Below, one piece after another: positions 37,659 to 48,592 of a stretch of DNA of 64,000 bases. The stretch's first letter is position 1, and every line of letters starts with the position of its first letter. Position numbers and translations under genes: made by a program. This DNA is from Artocarpus heterophyllus (Eukaryota; Streptophyta; Magnoliopsida; Rosales; Moraceae), in NCBI GenBank assembly GCA_025403435.1, contig CM046347.1:24502597-24566596 (forward strand). Direction: 5' to 3'. The notes below the pieces were generated by a model. It saw only the letters and a program-made list of their open reading frames with translations. It was not told the DNA's origin and made no database searches.

Positions 37659-39594
37659 ATATGTATAAATTATACAGATCTTACTAACCTTTGTGTGAAG
37701 AACCTCCGCAACCTGTGTAGAGAAGTAACGTTCCAGAAGAGCCTCAACCAACTGGTCTTCTTTGCTATACTCTATCCACAACCGTAGTGAGTGTGGGCTC
37801 ACATGTTCAGCTCTTCCACCGGTGACTCTCCTTCCAACCAAGAGAGAGAACCCAAAGCTAGTGTTCGTGATTTGTGAACAAAAGCTCTTAGGGAGTTTTT
37901 AGATGCTCACTAGAAGAGTATCACTCTTAATCTCTCAATTGATCTGCGTAAATCATAAGACTCACTCCCTTTTTTTATAGCCATTGGTCATGGGGTCAGT
38001 CCTTATCAGATTAGGTCTCAAAAACTCGAAACAGAATCAAGTTTAGATCAATATCTGATAAGATCCGCGTGAAAACGCGTAACCTTATCGCTCGCTGATC
38101 GGCAGGCCGAACAGGCCCCATCGGCAGGCCGAACACGTCATTCGGCAGGACGAACTCCCATGAAAAAATCTCCGCGAATCTTTTATTTTTCGCCCGAGAT
38201 TCTATAGGATAAAGTCTCAGTTTTGATTCAAATAACCCAATAGAGAAGATATCTGATCAAAACAAACTTTATCAAGACAATCTCTAAGAAAATAAATCAA
38301 TTCACAATAATTCTACAAGTTTATCTTGATTTAATTTATCCAAAATTAAATCAACCGATAAACAGACAAGAATTATCCGATCCCAATAATTCAACAACTT
38401 TATCTTAAATTAATTTTATTACAAAAATTAATTCATCCAATAAACAGACATGAATTATTTGATTCTTACAAATTTTAAACTAATCTGATAATTCTAACAT
38501 AAGTCACCAATTATTGGAAAAGCACGCCGTGTCGTTACAAGATTTTGTGAGCTAGCAAAGGGGACCAAAATGGACCTATAGAGTTCAAGCTCACGATAAT
38601 TATGAAACCCAATATCCCAGATATACATTTCACAATTATCAACTCCAACGATACTCCACTAAAAGCTTGGAGCTGCACTCTCAAACTTTATAGAATTACG
38701 AAGCTCGTGTAGCTAAGTCTCCATGACATATCAAAGTGTATTGTATCCCCATATGATAATCCATAATCGGCTTAAGGACAAGTTCTGTCTTACCTTCCCG
38801 ATTATTTTTATCTTACGTTCCATTGTCTCACCATTAGAAAACTTACCATCCAAAGATAGTATACCATTCGGTTACACCTATGTATCCAAATGGTTGAGCG
38901 CTCTAGTTTTTCAACTACAAGACAACGCATAAAAAAGGATATCATTACTCCTAAAGAGGAGCTATGGATTCCATATCTATGAATAACAAGTCTATGCTAT
39001 CAAGAGTCATGCCTCCAACATACCGGCATGCATACCACTATAGAGATGTGGGAGTCAGCCATTGGCACATTAAAAGACACAAGTCGAGACAACGGGCCCA
39101 CTATTCATCTCAGGATTAAGATACAATACAAATGACTGTCTAAAGTGAATTGATTTGCCAAGACAGAATTATTAATCCAAATCAATTCACTTTATGTCCC
39201 GATCCAACACATCATCACCTATGACAACATGCCAATGTTTCTATTCACGAAGTCCAACTCCGATGGCCAAGACAAACCATCTCCCAAAAGGGATATAGAC
39301 AACATAACAATCTTTACATGAAGAAAGTGCCCAACTTTATTCCCTCGATTGCGGATCATATGTTTTAGACCGTCACCTTAAGAATCGTGTCTTTCACATA
39401 ATCAGTCCATCATATGCCCAATTCTTAAGGTTTAGACTGACAGTCTCAGACTACTGTTTGCTTATCATACATTCAACAAATATAAACGTAAAGAGGACAA
39501 GATTTAGTATATATAAATGAATAAATTATTTATTGATAAAAATGTCTCCAAAAACATATTACATTTTTACTCCTTAGGGCATACATGTCTAACA
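37659..39594 (-). repeat. Copia LTR4, lacking its first 76 bp
   Basis: Starts abruptly at the equivalent of LTR1 position 20970 and runs to the true LTR end at 39594, followed by the AGACT target duplication. It is clearly more diverged from LTR2 and LTR3 and matches the left half of LTR1, so it represents the older lineage in the array. Confidence 0.88.
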
Positions 39595-40418
39595 AGACTA
39601 ATTAAGAAAATGCGGATAATTTTAAAGCCGTTTTTAGAACAAGCATTTATAATAATTTGAACGAGTGAGAACATTAAAGTAAATAATTAGAGGGTGCAAA
39701 GGAATAAAAGAAACGAGAATGGGTCCCACTGACACACATCTTGTGCACACACATAGTACTGACAATATTATATTACAACCACAGTCCAAGTAAAGAGAAA
39801 GTTAAAATGTTACATGCCTTGATATTATAATTTAAATAACCTACTAGGTCCTTCTATTGTTCCTGAGTCCTATCTGTGGAATCCTCTCTAAACCTAAGCT
39901 GAAATCCACCTAGAAGGGGGGAAAAGTTTGAAAACAAATAAAATATGAGCGAAAGGCTTAGTAGGACTATATTTTAAGAAACATTAAATTTTAGAAAGAA
40001 ATTTCATTATTTAGGAAATTACTTAAGACAAGACTTGATTAAATAAAATCAAACAAAATCGGTCTTACCCAAAACAGTTTATAGGTCGACCAGAAAGAGC
40101 ACCATTTTCTTTTTCCTAGGCAAACCATATATATAACACCACCGTAGTGGCCCAGCTGGGTTTCGGGACCTGCCCTCAAGGTCACGCTACACGACCCGAT
40201 CTCTGTTATGGCATCATACCCTTATATTCCTTTCTATCAATTATTTAAAACTCATTTACTAGGTATTTACATTTACATTCATTATGGGGTTCATTGTGAA
40301 ATTCACCTCAATCCACGGTTTACAAAAATAACCGATAAAGTATCCTTTTTCAATCAACCATTGAAAACATTTTGATAAAAACCCTTTTTAAGGCTAAATT
40401 ATTTGAAACTGGGTTATC
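39595..40418 (-). mobile_element. Middle piece of the solo LTR
   Basis: Non-coding remainder of the 20801-49801 LTR between its two insertions. It includes an AGCGAAAG box at 39947-39955, like that in the other gypsy-type LTRs here, and ends with TTATC (40414-40418), one half of the next element's target duplication. Confidence 0.65.
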
Positions 40419-42391
40419 TGTAACGCCCCTATGTGGGGGTTAACAGTTTTTAATGAGATAAAATAAAAATAAATAATAAAAGTAAAACCTTAAAAATAAA
40501 ATTTGCCCGGGACTTAAATGAAAACTCTCAACTCAAAAATAAAAATATAAACGACAAATAAACCACAGTTTAATGTAGCACCTTAAATTTAATAATATAA
40601 ACTGTTGTCATCATCATTTTAACCCTCAACACATTGTAATACAGTCACAGAAAGTAACAATTGATGCTTACATTATCATGAAGAACATTCTTTACAATTG
40701 AGCAGTCCCAATGTAATATAGTTACATCACTTCCTCAACTATATTTCTCGTAGCCACCTCACACTTAATGAGTCCTGAAAAGATATAAACATAAGGGAAT
40801 GAGCGACACTATGCTCAGTAGAGAAAGCCATTACTCACCTTTAGGTTTTTATCATTACCACATTAAAATCTGCATGGTTAGTAGGTTACATCATATTCCA
40901 GATTATGAGGTTTATTATGATCACATCTTATGGATACCGTAGTTAATCATTACCAAGTGTCATAATTACACATTTATACAAATATTACCAATCATCATTG
41001 TTCCTAGGTATCCATGTTAAATTGAGTATCACTCAACTCATCGAAACCCAAATGGGCGCACTTGATCACCCTATAAACATTCCAAGGGTGTTCCGGTGAG
41101 GGGACATCAAGCCCCGAGTCCTCACCAAATCGATTCCTGTACAGTGTGTTCTGGGACTTTCAACCCAAGGAAGCGTCATCGCCTTCCCCCTACTTTACCT
41201 TTTAGGGTATTCATGCCCAAGGACGTAACCGTCGCCCTCTTCATGTCTCACAATTTCTCTATATTGAATCATTATCAATAGAGTTAGTTTTCCTAACCAT
41301 GCTTCTCAATTTATAATATGTGTCAATTCATTATGTTCCTCGCCGTACAATACAAGACGAGTCCATGTCATAGTTTCATATGTGATAATCATATAATATC
41401 AGTTCAACATAGATATATATATATTGCGGCAAAACAATCAATTTTAATTCTATAAAAACCTCACAAAAGATGAGTAATAGAATCCCTACCTTTTAAGCTT
41501 ATCAACAGTCTCTTAATCCTGGAATCAGTTAACGTTAGCTCCATACTCCCTTGATCCTAAGGCGTGCATAAGGACAATTAAAACTAAAGCACAACATACA
41601 ACTACATTCATAAAATTTATTTTAATTTAATCTTAGAATTTCAAGAAATAACCACTGCCCATAGAGGTATTATAAAGTTTAACAATATAAATTTTCTGTC
41701 TAGGGCATATACACTTAGACTTCATACATATGCTCCAAAATAGCAACAAACATATACTTAGGTTTAAGAACGCAAATTTGAATAATCCTTTAGTATAAAA
41801 GAAAATTTATAAATGAAAGACTAAATTTGTTCATAAGATTCTAACCTCGGATTATGGTTAGTTGGAAGCTTAAAATGGCTTCAAAACAGGTTCCTTTAGT
41901 TCGGTATGACTGAAATTCTTGCTCAAATGGAGGTGATGGTGGCTGATTTTTATGGCTGCCTTGAAGAAGTTCTCTAAGTATTTTGCTTCAGCAAAGAAAT
42001 GAGAAGAAGAGTGTGGGAACCGTGGAAGAGAAAGGAAGAAAAGATGAAGTCTTTGAAGAGAAGTGATAGAAACAATTATAGAGGAGACATGTTGAAGCAT
42101 GTCACGGAGGAAATAAAGAAAATGAGGGTCAAGAGTAGTTGGAAAAGATATCCTTATGTCTCATCTAAAGACTTTAACACACATAATGCCAATATGACAT
42201 TTTTGAGATTTATTAGAAGTTCTAAGGCTTTTTAGTAATCATACTAAATAAATATAGGAGAATTTTAGAAAACTTAAAAATAGATAAAAATAAATATTAT
42301 AAAATAAATTTAAATGAAGCAATTTTTTTTTTATACATTAAAAATTAATTTAATTACCTCAATACCCGTTAGGAGAATAACGGGTGTCACA
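40419..42391 (-). repeat. 3' LTR of the LOG element
   Basis: Plus-strand ends TGTAACGCCCC and GGGTGTCACA. Both ends carry a hairpin: CCCC-TATGT-GGGG at the left and ACCCGTTA-GGAGAA-TAACGGGT at 42364-42385. A GAGC...GCTC stem lies at about 40793-40808. The ORFs at 41096-41281, 41870-42100 and 41999-42235 recur unchanged in the other LTR only because the LTRs are duplicates. Confidence 0.93.
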
Positions 42392-42430
42392 GCTCTACCC
42401 CCCTTAAAGAAATTTCGTCCTCGAAATTTC
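42392..42430 (-). other. Polypurine tract and pol C-terminal vestige
   Basis: Minus strand AAGGGGGGTAGAGC abuts the 3' LTR. Immediately upstream, one frame reads NFEDEIS then leucine and arginine, the usual closing residues of plant Ty3/gypsy pol. This ties the element's origin to that superfamily although the rest of pol is gone. Confidence 0.8.
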
Positions 42431-43345
42431 AATTCTAGCAATACTAGTAAAAATTTTAATTCCATTATGATTCCAATTCCGAGTCTAAACCGTTAATGTT
42501 GTTTGTCCTCCAAATTTAAGTTATCGTATCTCCACTCATTTACTTGCATAATAAATCTTACTCCTAAATCCCTCAATGAGAGTATTTCTGACAAGTTTCA
42601 ACTTATAACACCGTGTAATAGTCTAAGAATCTGATCAGGCATACATATTGACCATACCATGATTCCAGTCCTTCATTGTCCATGGACTGTGATTTACAAT
42701 CACATTTAAGGAGATTGCCAGAGAAATTTTATATACTTCATCTTTAGGTTCCTTTTCCTTTTTGAGTAAGGAAAAGTCAAATATATTTGATTTCATACCT
42801 CAACTAATAATCTAAAACATAATCATAAAACATATATCACAAACACTTTTATTCAAAACTATACATTAAACTTATTCATAGAGATATTAAACGGAATCTC
42901 TGGTTGCAAACATACCCGACATATTTTTCATTAAACAGCTATCCTCATGACACAAACATTCAACCCAAATAATATACTCATATTTCATATGGAATATCCC
43001 CATAACTGACTCTGGTACTTCCACATAATATTAACAGAATATTACACATTACAAACATGATACGGATACGTTTCGAGAGTACAAGGCACTCCGTATACCA
43101 GCTATCCATATCATGCATGCTTATAGGATACAAAAACATCGATAAACAAAAGATCGGACCTTAAGAAGGATGCGTTTCGAGAGCATCAAGTACTCCGTAT
43201 CCAGCCATCCCGGCATTAGGCTCAATGAATCTAAAAGATTGAACAACAACGTACCACAAGAAACACAGAATACAAGGCAAACGGTTATTCGTAACACACG
43301 AAATACGGACACACATGCCTACATGCCAAAGATAAAACAAAAAGA
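42431..43345 (-). other. 3' untranslated part of the LOG element
   Basis: No ORF with recognisable content. A near-direct repeat of about 43 bp occurs at about 43065-43107 and 43168-43210 (shared words GTTTCGAGAG and ACTCCGTAT). Confidence 0.55.
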
Positions 43346-44035
43346 TTACAGATGGAGATTCAAATCAATTGGCCGCTCCCGGCTTTCCCTTTCCCATTCA
43401 AGCTTGGATGTTGCAGTGTCGGATTCTGGATGTATGATTTGCATTTTATCTATCAATTCCTCAGCTGTTGAAGCAGTAACAAAGATTTGTCTCTCCGATT
43501 CTGTAGTGATGTTTTCTTCCACAGCGTAATCTAGAAATTTCAAAAGACCGTCATAAAAACCCTTTACGTTCAGCAGTCCCAAAGGTTTGGAATAAAAGCC
43601 CAACAATTGCCCACAAGCAACTATAAATATTTCCTCAAGAGTACCTAGACCACCAGGTAATGCTATAAAAGCATCAGAATTATAGATTATGTCTTTAAAA
43701 TTTATAGGGATACTCCTGACTCCTTCTCCCTTACCTATGGCTTCCTTACAAAGGTTTCCTTCAACTGGAATATGAGGCCAAATTCTTACATCAGTAGCGT
43801 CGCTAGACCTAGCTGCTAGTGCCATATTTACCATCATTTTTATACTACCACCCCCATAGATTATGTTAATCTTCTTGCGTGCTAGGACTTGCCCTAAGTG
43901 ATTTGCAGCTTCTAAATAAGCTTTATCTTTTCCAAGGCTGGAACCACAAAAGACACAGACATTCTTTATTTTCTTCGTGGACTGGGAGGTAGACATATTT
44001 GGTTTATATAAGTGGTTGCTTAATGTCTGCTCCAC
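43346..44035 (-). CDS. LOG-like cytokinin-activating phosphoribohydrolase ORF captured in a retroelement
   Basis: LOG enzymes release free cytokinin bases from cytokinin riboside 5'-monophosphates in the cytosol. This intronless 229-residue ORF has the Rossmann-like start CVFCGSS (27-33), YGGGSI (60-65), PGGLGTLEE (127-135) and the KPLGLLNVKGFYDGLL segment, so family membership is clear. Length is near the usual 210-230. Plant LOG genes normally have several introns; their absence, and the location between two LTRs in element sense, point to capture from spliced RNA. The MxxRK motif expected at about 108-113 reads SIPINF, so the catalytic arginine appears replaced by Asn112, and the conserved GLMG after YGGGSI reads KMMV. 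The glutamate in TLEE remains. Activity is doubtful; a regulatory or dead copy is possible. M14 is an alternative start. The C-terminus ends LNLHL. Confidence 0.88.
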   Translation of the reverse strand: MEQTLSNHLYKPNMSTSQSTKKIKNVCVFCGSSLGKDKAYLEAANHLGQVLARKKINIIYGGGSIKMMVNMALAARSSDATDVRIWPHIPVEGNLCKEAIGKGEGVRSIPINFKDIIYNSDAFIALPGGLGTLEEIFIVACGQLLGFYSKPLGLLNVKGFYDGLLKFLDYAVEENITTESERQIFVTASTAEELIDKMQIIHPESDTATSKLEWERESRERPIDLNLHL

Positions 44036-44639
44036 TTAGACTTCGGGTTCTACATGAGATTTTAAAGATGAGAAATATACAAAAAGGGCTAAAGAGATAG
44101 ACGAGTAGGTAATAAAAAGGTAATCCAAAGATTTAAACAAAATCTTGTGCGGATAAGAAAGTAAGATAAGGTGATTGATAGTTTACAGAAAATCTGATTC
44201 ACTTTTTGAAAAAGATTAGACTCTAATTGTATAACTTTTGACAATTGAGAACAATTCGACAAAAGACCCTCTTGACACAACTGTAGACTTTTTGACAAAT
44301 ATACACCAAGTCTAGAAATTTAATATAAACGACAAATACTATAGAACTTTTGAAATTTGAGACACAAATCTTGAAATATCTGGATAAGCTTTTCAAAATT
44401 CAAACATATTACTGTACCGTATGTAACGTGTCTAATAAGATAATATATTTTATTATATATATATTTAAGAAAATCATAAATTAAATAAGATATTAACACT
44501 TACTGTATCAATCTAATAATCACAATTATTTCAAACACAAAAGCAAATATTCTGAGTAAAAGAAAAACACAAATTGTTGAACATCAGCTAAAACTGCTTC
44601 AAATAAGTAAAGACTAAATAACCTTTATAGAGCGATGAC
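44036..44639 (-). other. Spacer between ORF1 and the LOG ORF
   Basis: AT-rich, about 600 bp. The 69-codon frame at 44089-44298 shows no recognisable domain. It could hold the untranslated leader of the captured LOG transcript or an internal promoter; neither is demonstrable by eye. Confidence 0.4.
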
Positions 44640-45161
44640 TTATTCTCCATCCAGTTTTCTTATGGCTTGGCAAACAGGATCTAGAAATACCATATTCCTG
44701 AGGCGTTGTCTTTCTGTATAAAATTTAGGCCAGAGTTTAAAAATAGCTCCTTGAACATATCCACTAGGGTGACTGTGGAGAGGAGGATGAATGCTATCCA
44801 AGTTCTCCTTTGAAAGTCCATTCCTACAAAACCTTATTTTATCCTCTCTATTCGTAGACATATAACCAGGTGAAGTACATTTACCGTTACAATTTTGTCT
44901 TCCACATTTGTTACAAGTGACCACGATGGCACGAGCTCTTCTTTTCATTGCACTACGACTGGTACCCGTTCCTGGTAAACCGACATCTTGACTAAAGTCA
45001 CTCGGACGGATTTTCCCCTCTATCAACATTCTCACATCACAAGGGATGCCAAAACGCATAAGAATCCACAACCGAGTAATTCTAGCCTTGTATTTCTTTC
45101 TGAGAATCTTTTGGGAGAATGATGGGAAATACTTTCTCAGATGTTGGTACTTTGGGTCCAT
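44640..45161 (-). CDS. ORF1 of the LOG element: basic protein with four-cysteine cluster
   Basis: 173 residues, not confidently recognised. A lysine/arginine-rich N-terminal region (residues 9-30) is followed by a KRRAR stretch at 73-77 and the cluster C83-x2-C86-x4-C91-x3-C95, which could bind zinc and nucleic acid. It is not a standard Gag knuckle (CX2CX4HX4C). The order short helical segment, RRAR-type basic motif, then CxxC finger is loosely reminiscent of the small nucleic-acid-binding proteins of betaflexiviruses, but this is from memory and weak. It lies about 1.4 kb downstream of the primer binding site, where Gag would start, and upstream of LOG in the same sense. It could be a diverged Gag substitute, a captured host gene or a captured viral gene. 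Confidence 0.55.
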   Translation of the reverse strand: MDPKYQHLRKYFPSFSQKILRKKYKARITRLWILMRFGIPCDVRMLIEGKIRPSDFSQDVGLPGTGTSRSAMKRRARAIVVTCNKCGRQNCNGKCTSPGYMSTNREDKIRFCRNGLSKENLDSIHPPLHSHPSGYVQGAIFKLWPKFYTERQRLRNMVFLDPVCQAIRKLDGE

Positions 45162-46600
45162 GATGAGATGAAAGAAGAGTAAATAGAAAGGAAAAATTAA
45201 GATAGTAAATTGCAGAATCCTAGAATTCCTTCTTCTTTTAGAGAAAAAGAAGAATTTTTAATGAAAAAGAAGAGGATTTGCGATTTAGAGAGAAAATAAC
45301 AAATTAAGAGAGAAAAAGTGAACTCGGAGAAATAAGCTCCTATGCACAGTAAACGTATATGTAAACAATGATTAAACCACTGTATATGACACGTATAGAA
45401 ACCACGTGGGAGAGACAGTGTGAATCAAACTGATTTAAGATTTGAACTAGGCCCAAATGTTCTTAGTTGAAAATGGTCAGGTTGTTTCGGGCCTTAACAC
45501 ATTTAGAACGAGTTAAATAACAAACATAAAATTGAAAACCAATTCGTATGAATCTTAAACCCAATTCAAAGCCCACTATAGATAAAGTTAATTATGAACA
45601 ACAAATCTAATTTAACGACAACAAGGATCTTCCTGAATGATCCAGCAACTCAAATAATTTTGTTTTAATCAAAACCTTATTGAACAATACATACACCCAT
45701 ATGTTATTCCTAATACTCAACATCTATCAATGGATTCATCATCATTACTACCAAGGGTTTAGAATGTGACTAACCTTGAAATCAATACGATTTACGTCTT
45801 TCAACATAGACCATATCAATGAACAAAGACACTTGATGTTACTACTTAAGAACATCTACAATCCCCACAATTCTACTTATACAATATCGAATTTCCTCAT
45901 ATAACAAAATCTTAGGTAACCAAAAGATTCACTGATACACTTAAATACAATGTACGTAACGAAATATTCCAATTTTGAGATTCATGCATTCTAGACTTTA
46001 CACAGTCTCAACAGACCAAAAGTCTAACATTTATCTCTCTCAAGATTCAATACCATGATTCCCAACTTATATCATATTCCTCAAATAAATAGAACTTTCA
46101 AGAAAAGATATTGACACTTATGTGCTCCATCGAATCCACACATAATCATTACTTAGGTTTGAATCAATTACGAAAAATTTGGCATATCTATGTCAAACTT
46201 TAAAATCAATAAATCAAGCCTTATATTTCTTATTGTTTTTCACGAGACAAAAGGCTCTTAAATCCTCGTATCTATACGAATTTCTCATCGTTTATACGAA
46301 TTAAATATGCTTAGAGATCCAAATATTATACGAATCTCTCATAAGCATTCTACTTATAAACTCATTTCATATAATTATCATTCCCTCATAACTATTAATA
46401 CTTTCCTTCTATATAATTATTGTACTCATATAACCATTAGTATTTTCATTCTATGGCCTTTCCATGTTACATCCTTCTAAACTGTATAAATCAATGTGAA
46501 GGTTCATTTTGATGATGACACTGAAAATTCAACTTCAAAACCATCTCAAAAATATATTTTTTTAAAGTGGTGCTACACTCCCTAGGTTAACCGAACCTAG
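45162..46600 (-). other. 5' untranslated leader of the LOG element
   Basis: About 1.4 kb between the primer binding site and ORF1. AT-rich, no ORF of note. Such a region could hold packaging signals; nothing specific is visible. Confidence 0.6.
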
Positions 46601-46612
46601 GCTCTGATACCA
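46601..46612 (-). other. Primer binding site of the LOG element
   Basis: Minus strand TGGTATCAGAGC, complementary to initiator tRNA-Met, seven bases from the 5' LTR beginning at 46620. Confidence 0.9.
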
Positions 46613-46619
46613 AAAATTC

Positions 46620-48592
46620 TGTAACGCCCCTATGTGGGGGTTAACAGTTTTTAATGAGATAAAATAAAAATAAATAATAAAAGTAAAACCTTAAAAATAA
46701 AATTTGCCCGGGACTTAAATGAAAACTCTCAACTCAAAAATAAAAATATAAACGACAAATAAACCACAGTTTAATGTAGCACCTTAAATTTAATAATATA
46801 AACTGTTGTCATCATCATTTTAACCCTCAACACATTGTAATACAGTCACAGAAAGTAACAATTGATGCTTACATTATCATGAAGAACATTCTTTACAATT
46901 GAGCAGTCCCAATGTAATATAGTTACATCACTTCCTCAACTATATTTCTCGTAGCCACCTCACACTTAATGAGTCCTGAAAAGATATAAACATAAGGGAA
47001 TGAGCGACACTATGCTCAGTAGAGAAAGCCATTACTCACCTTTAGGTTTTTATCATTACCACATTAAAATCTGCATGGTTAGTAGGTTACATCATATTCC
47101 AGATTATGAGGTTTATTATGATCACATCTTATGGATACCGTAGTTAATCATTACCAAGTGTCATAATTACACATTTATACAAATATTACCAATCATCATT
47201 GTTCCTAGGTATCCATGTTAAATTGAGTATCACTCAACTCATCGAAACCCAAATGGGCGCACTTGATCACCCTATAAACATTCCAAGGGTGTTCCGGTGA
47301 GGGGACATCAAGCCCCGAGTCCTCACCAAATCGATTCCTGTACAGTGTGTTCTGGGACTTTCAACCCAAGGAAGCGTCATCGCCTTCCCCCTACTTTACC
47401 TTTTAGGGTATTCATGCCCAAGGACGTAACCGTCGCCCTCTTCATGTCTCACAATTTCTCTATATTGAATCATTATCAATAGAGTTAGTTTTCCTAACCA
47501 TGCTTCTCAATTTATAATATGTGTCAATTCATTATGTTCCTCGCCGTACAATACAAGACGAGTCCATGTCATAGTTTCATATGTGATAATCATATAATAT
47601 CAGTTCAACATAGATATATATATATTGCGGCAAAACAATCAATTTTAATTCTATAAAAACCTCACAAAAGATGAGTAATAGAATCCCTACCTTTTAAGCT
47701 TATCAACAGTCTCTTAATCCTGGAATCAGTTAACGTTAGCTCCATACTCCCTTGATCCTAAGGCGTGCATAAGGACAATTAAAACTAAAGCACAACATAC
47801 AACTACATTCATAAAATTTATTTTAATTTAATCTTAGAATTTCAAGAAATAACCACTGCCCATAGAGGTATTATAAAGTTTAACAATATAAATTTTCTGT
47901 CTAGGGCATATACACTTAGACTTCATACATATGCTCCAAAATAGCAACAAACATATACTTAGGTTTAAGAACGCAAATTTGAATAATCCTTTAGTATAAA
48001 AGAAAATTTATAAATGAAAGACTAAATTTGTTCATAAGATTCTAACCTCGGATTATGGTTAGTTGGAAGCTTAAAATGGCTTCAAAACAGGTTCCTTTAG
48101 TTCGGTATGACTGAAATTCTTGCTCAAATGGAGGTGATGGTGGCTGATTTTTATGGCTGCCTTGAAGAAGTTCTCTAAGTATTTTGCTTCAGCAAAGAAA
48201 TGAGAAGAAGAGTGTGGGAACCGTGGAAGAGAAAGGAAGAAAAGATGAAGTCTTTGAAGAGAAGTGATAGAAACAATTATAGAGGAGACATGTTGAAGCA
48301 TGTCACGGAGGAAATAAAGAAAATGAGGGTCAAGAGTAGTTGGAAAAGATATCCTTATGTCTCATCTAAAGACTTTAACACACATAATGCCAATATGACA
48401 TTTTTGAGATTTATTAGAAGTTCTAAGGCTTTTTAGTAATCATACTAAATAAATATAGGAGAATTTTAGAAAACTTAAAAATAGATAAAAATAAATATTA
48501 TAAAATAAATTTAAATGAAGCAATTTTTTTTTTATACATTAAAAATTAATTTAATTACCTCAATACCCGTTAGGAGAATAACGGGTGTCACA
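46620..48592 (-). repeat. 5' LTR of the LOG element
   Basis: Same length (1973 bp) as the LTR at 40419-42391 and apparently the same sequence throughout, including the terminal hairpins. The TTATC target duplication follows at 48593-48597. Confidence 0.93.

Larger units (their letters stand above)
20894..39594 (-). mobile_element. Tandem Ty1/copia array in one target duplication
   Basis: Order on the plus strand: LTR1 (20894-22906), internal 1 (22907-28594), LTR2 (28595-30629), internal 2 (30630-36263), LTR3 with an internal deletion (36264-37658), LTR4 lacking its first 76 bp (37659-39594). AGACT flanks the whole block at 20889-20893 and 39595-39599 and is absent at the inner junctions. LTR2 serves as 5' LTR of internal 1 and 3' LTR of internal 2. 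This fits one insertion later rearranged by unequal recombination. Repeat unit length is about 7.7 kb. Confidence 0.85.
40419..48592 (-). mobile_element. Young non-autonomous LTR retrotransposon carrying a LOG gene
   Basis: 8174 bp, flanked by perfect TTATC duplications (40414-40418, 48593-48597). Two 1973 bp LTRs look identical, implying recent insertion. On the minus strand: 5' LTR (46620-48592), primer binding site (46601-46612), ORF1 (44640-45161), LOG-like ORF (43346-44035), polypurine tract (42392-42406), 3' LTR (40419-42391). No protease, reverse transcriptase or integrase is present in the 4.2 kb interior. A short frame next to the polypurine tract reads NFEDEIS, typical of the end of Ty3/gypsy pol, so it probably derives from a gypsy element whose gag-pol was replaced. 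It would depend on proteins supplied in trans. Confidence 0.9.

Noticed and set aside
43346..44035. LOG as a native chromosomal gene that happened to be flanked by LTRs
   Set aside because: Primer binding site, polypurine tract, matching LTRs and outer-only TTATC duplication place it inside one element; the ORF is also intronless.
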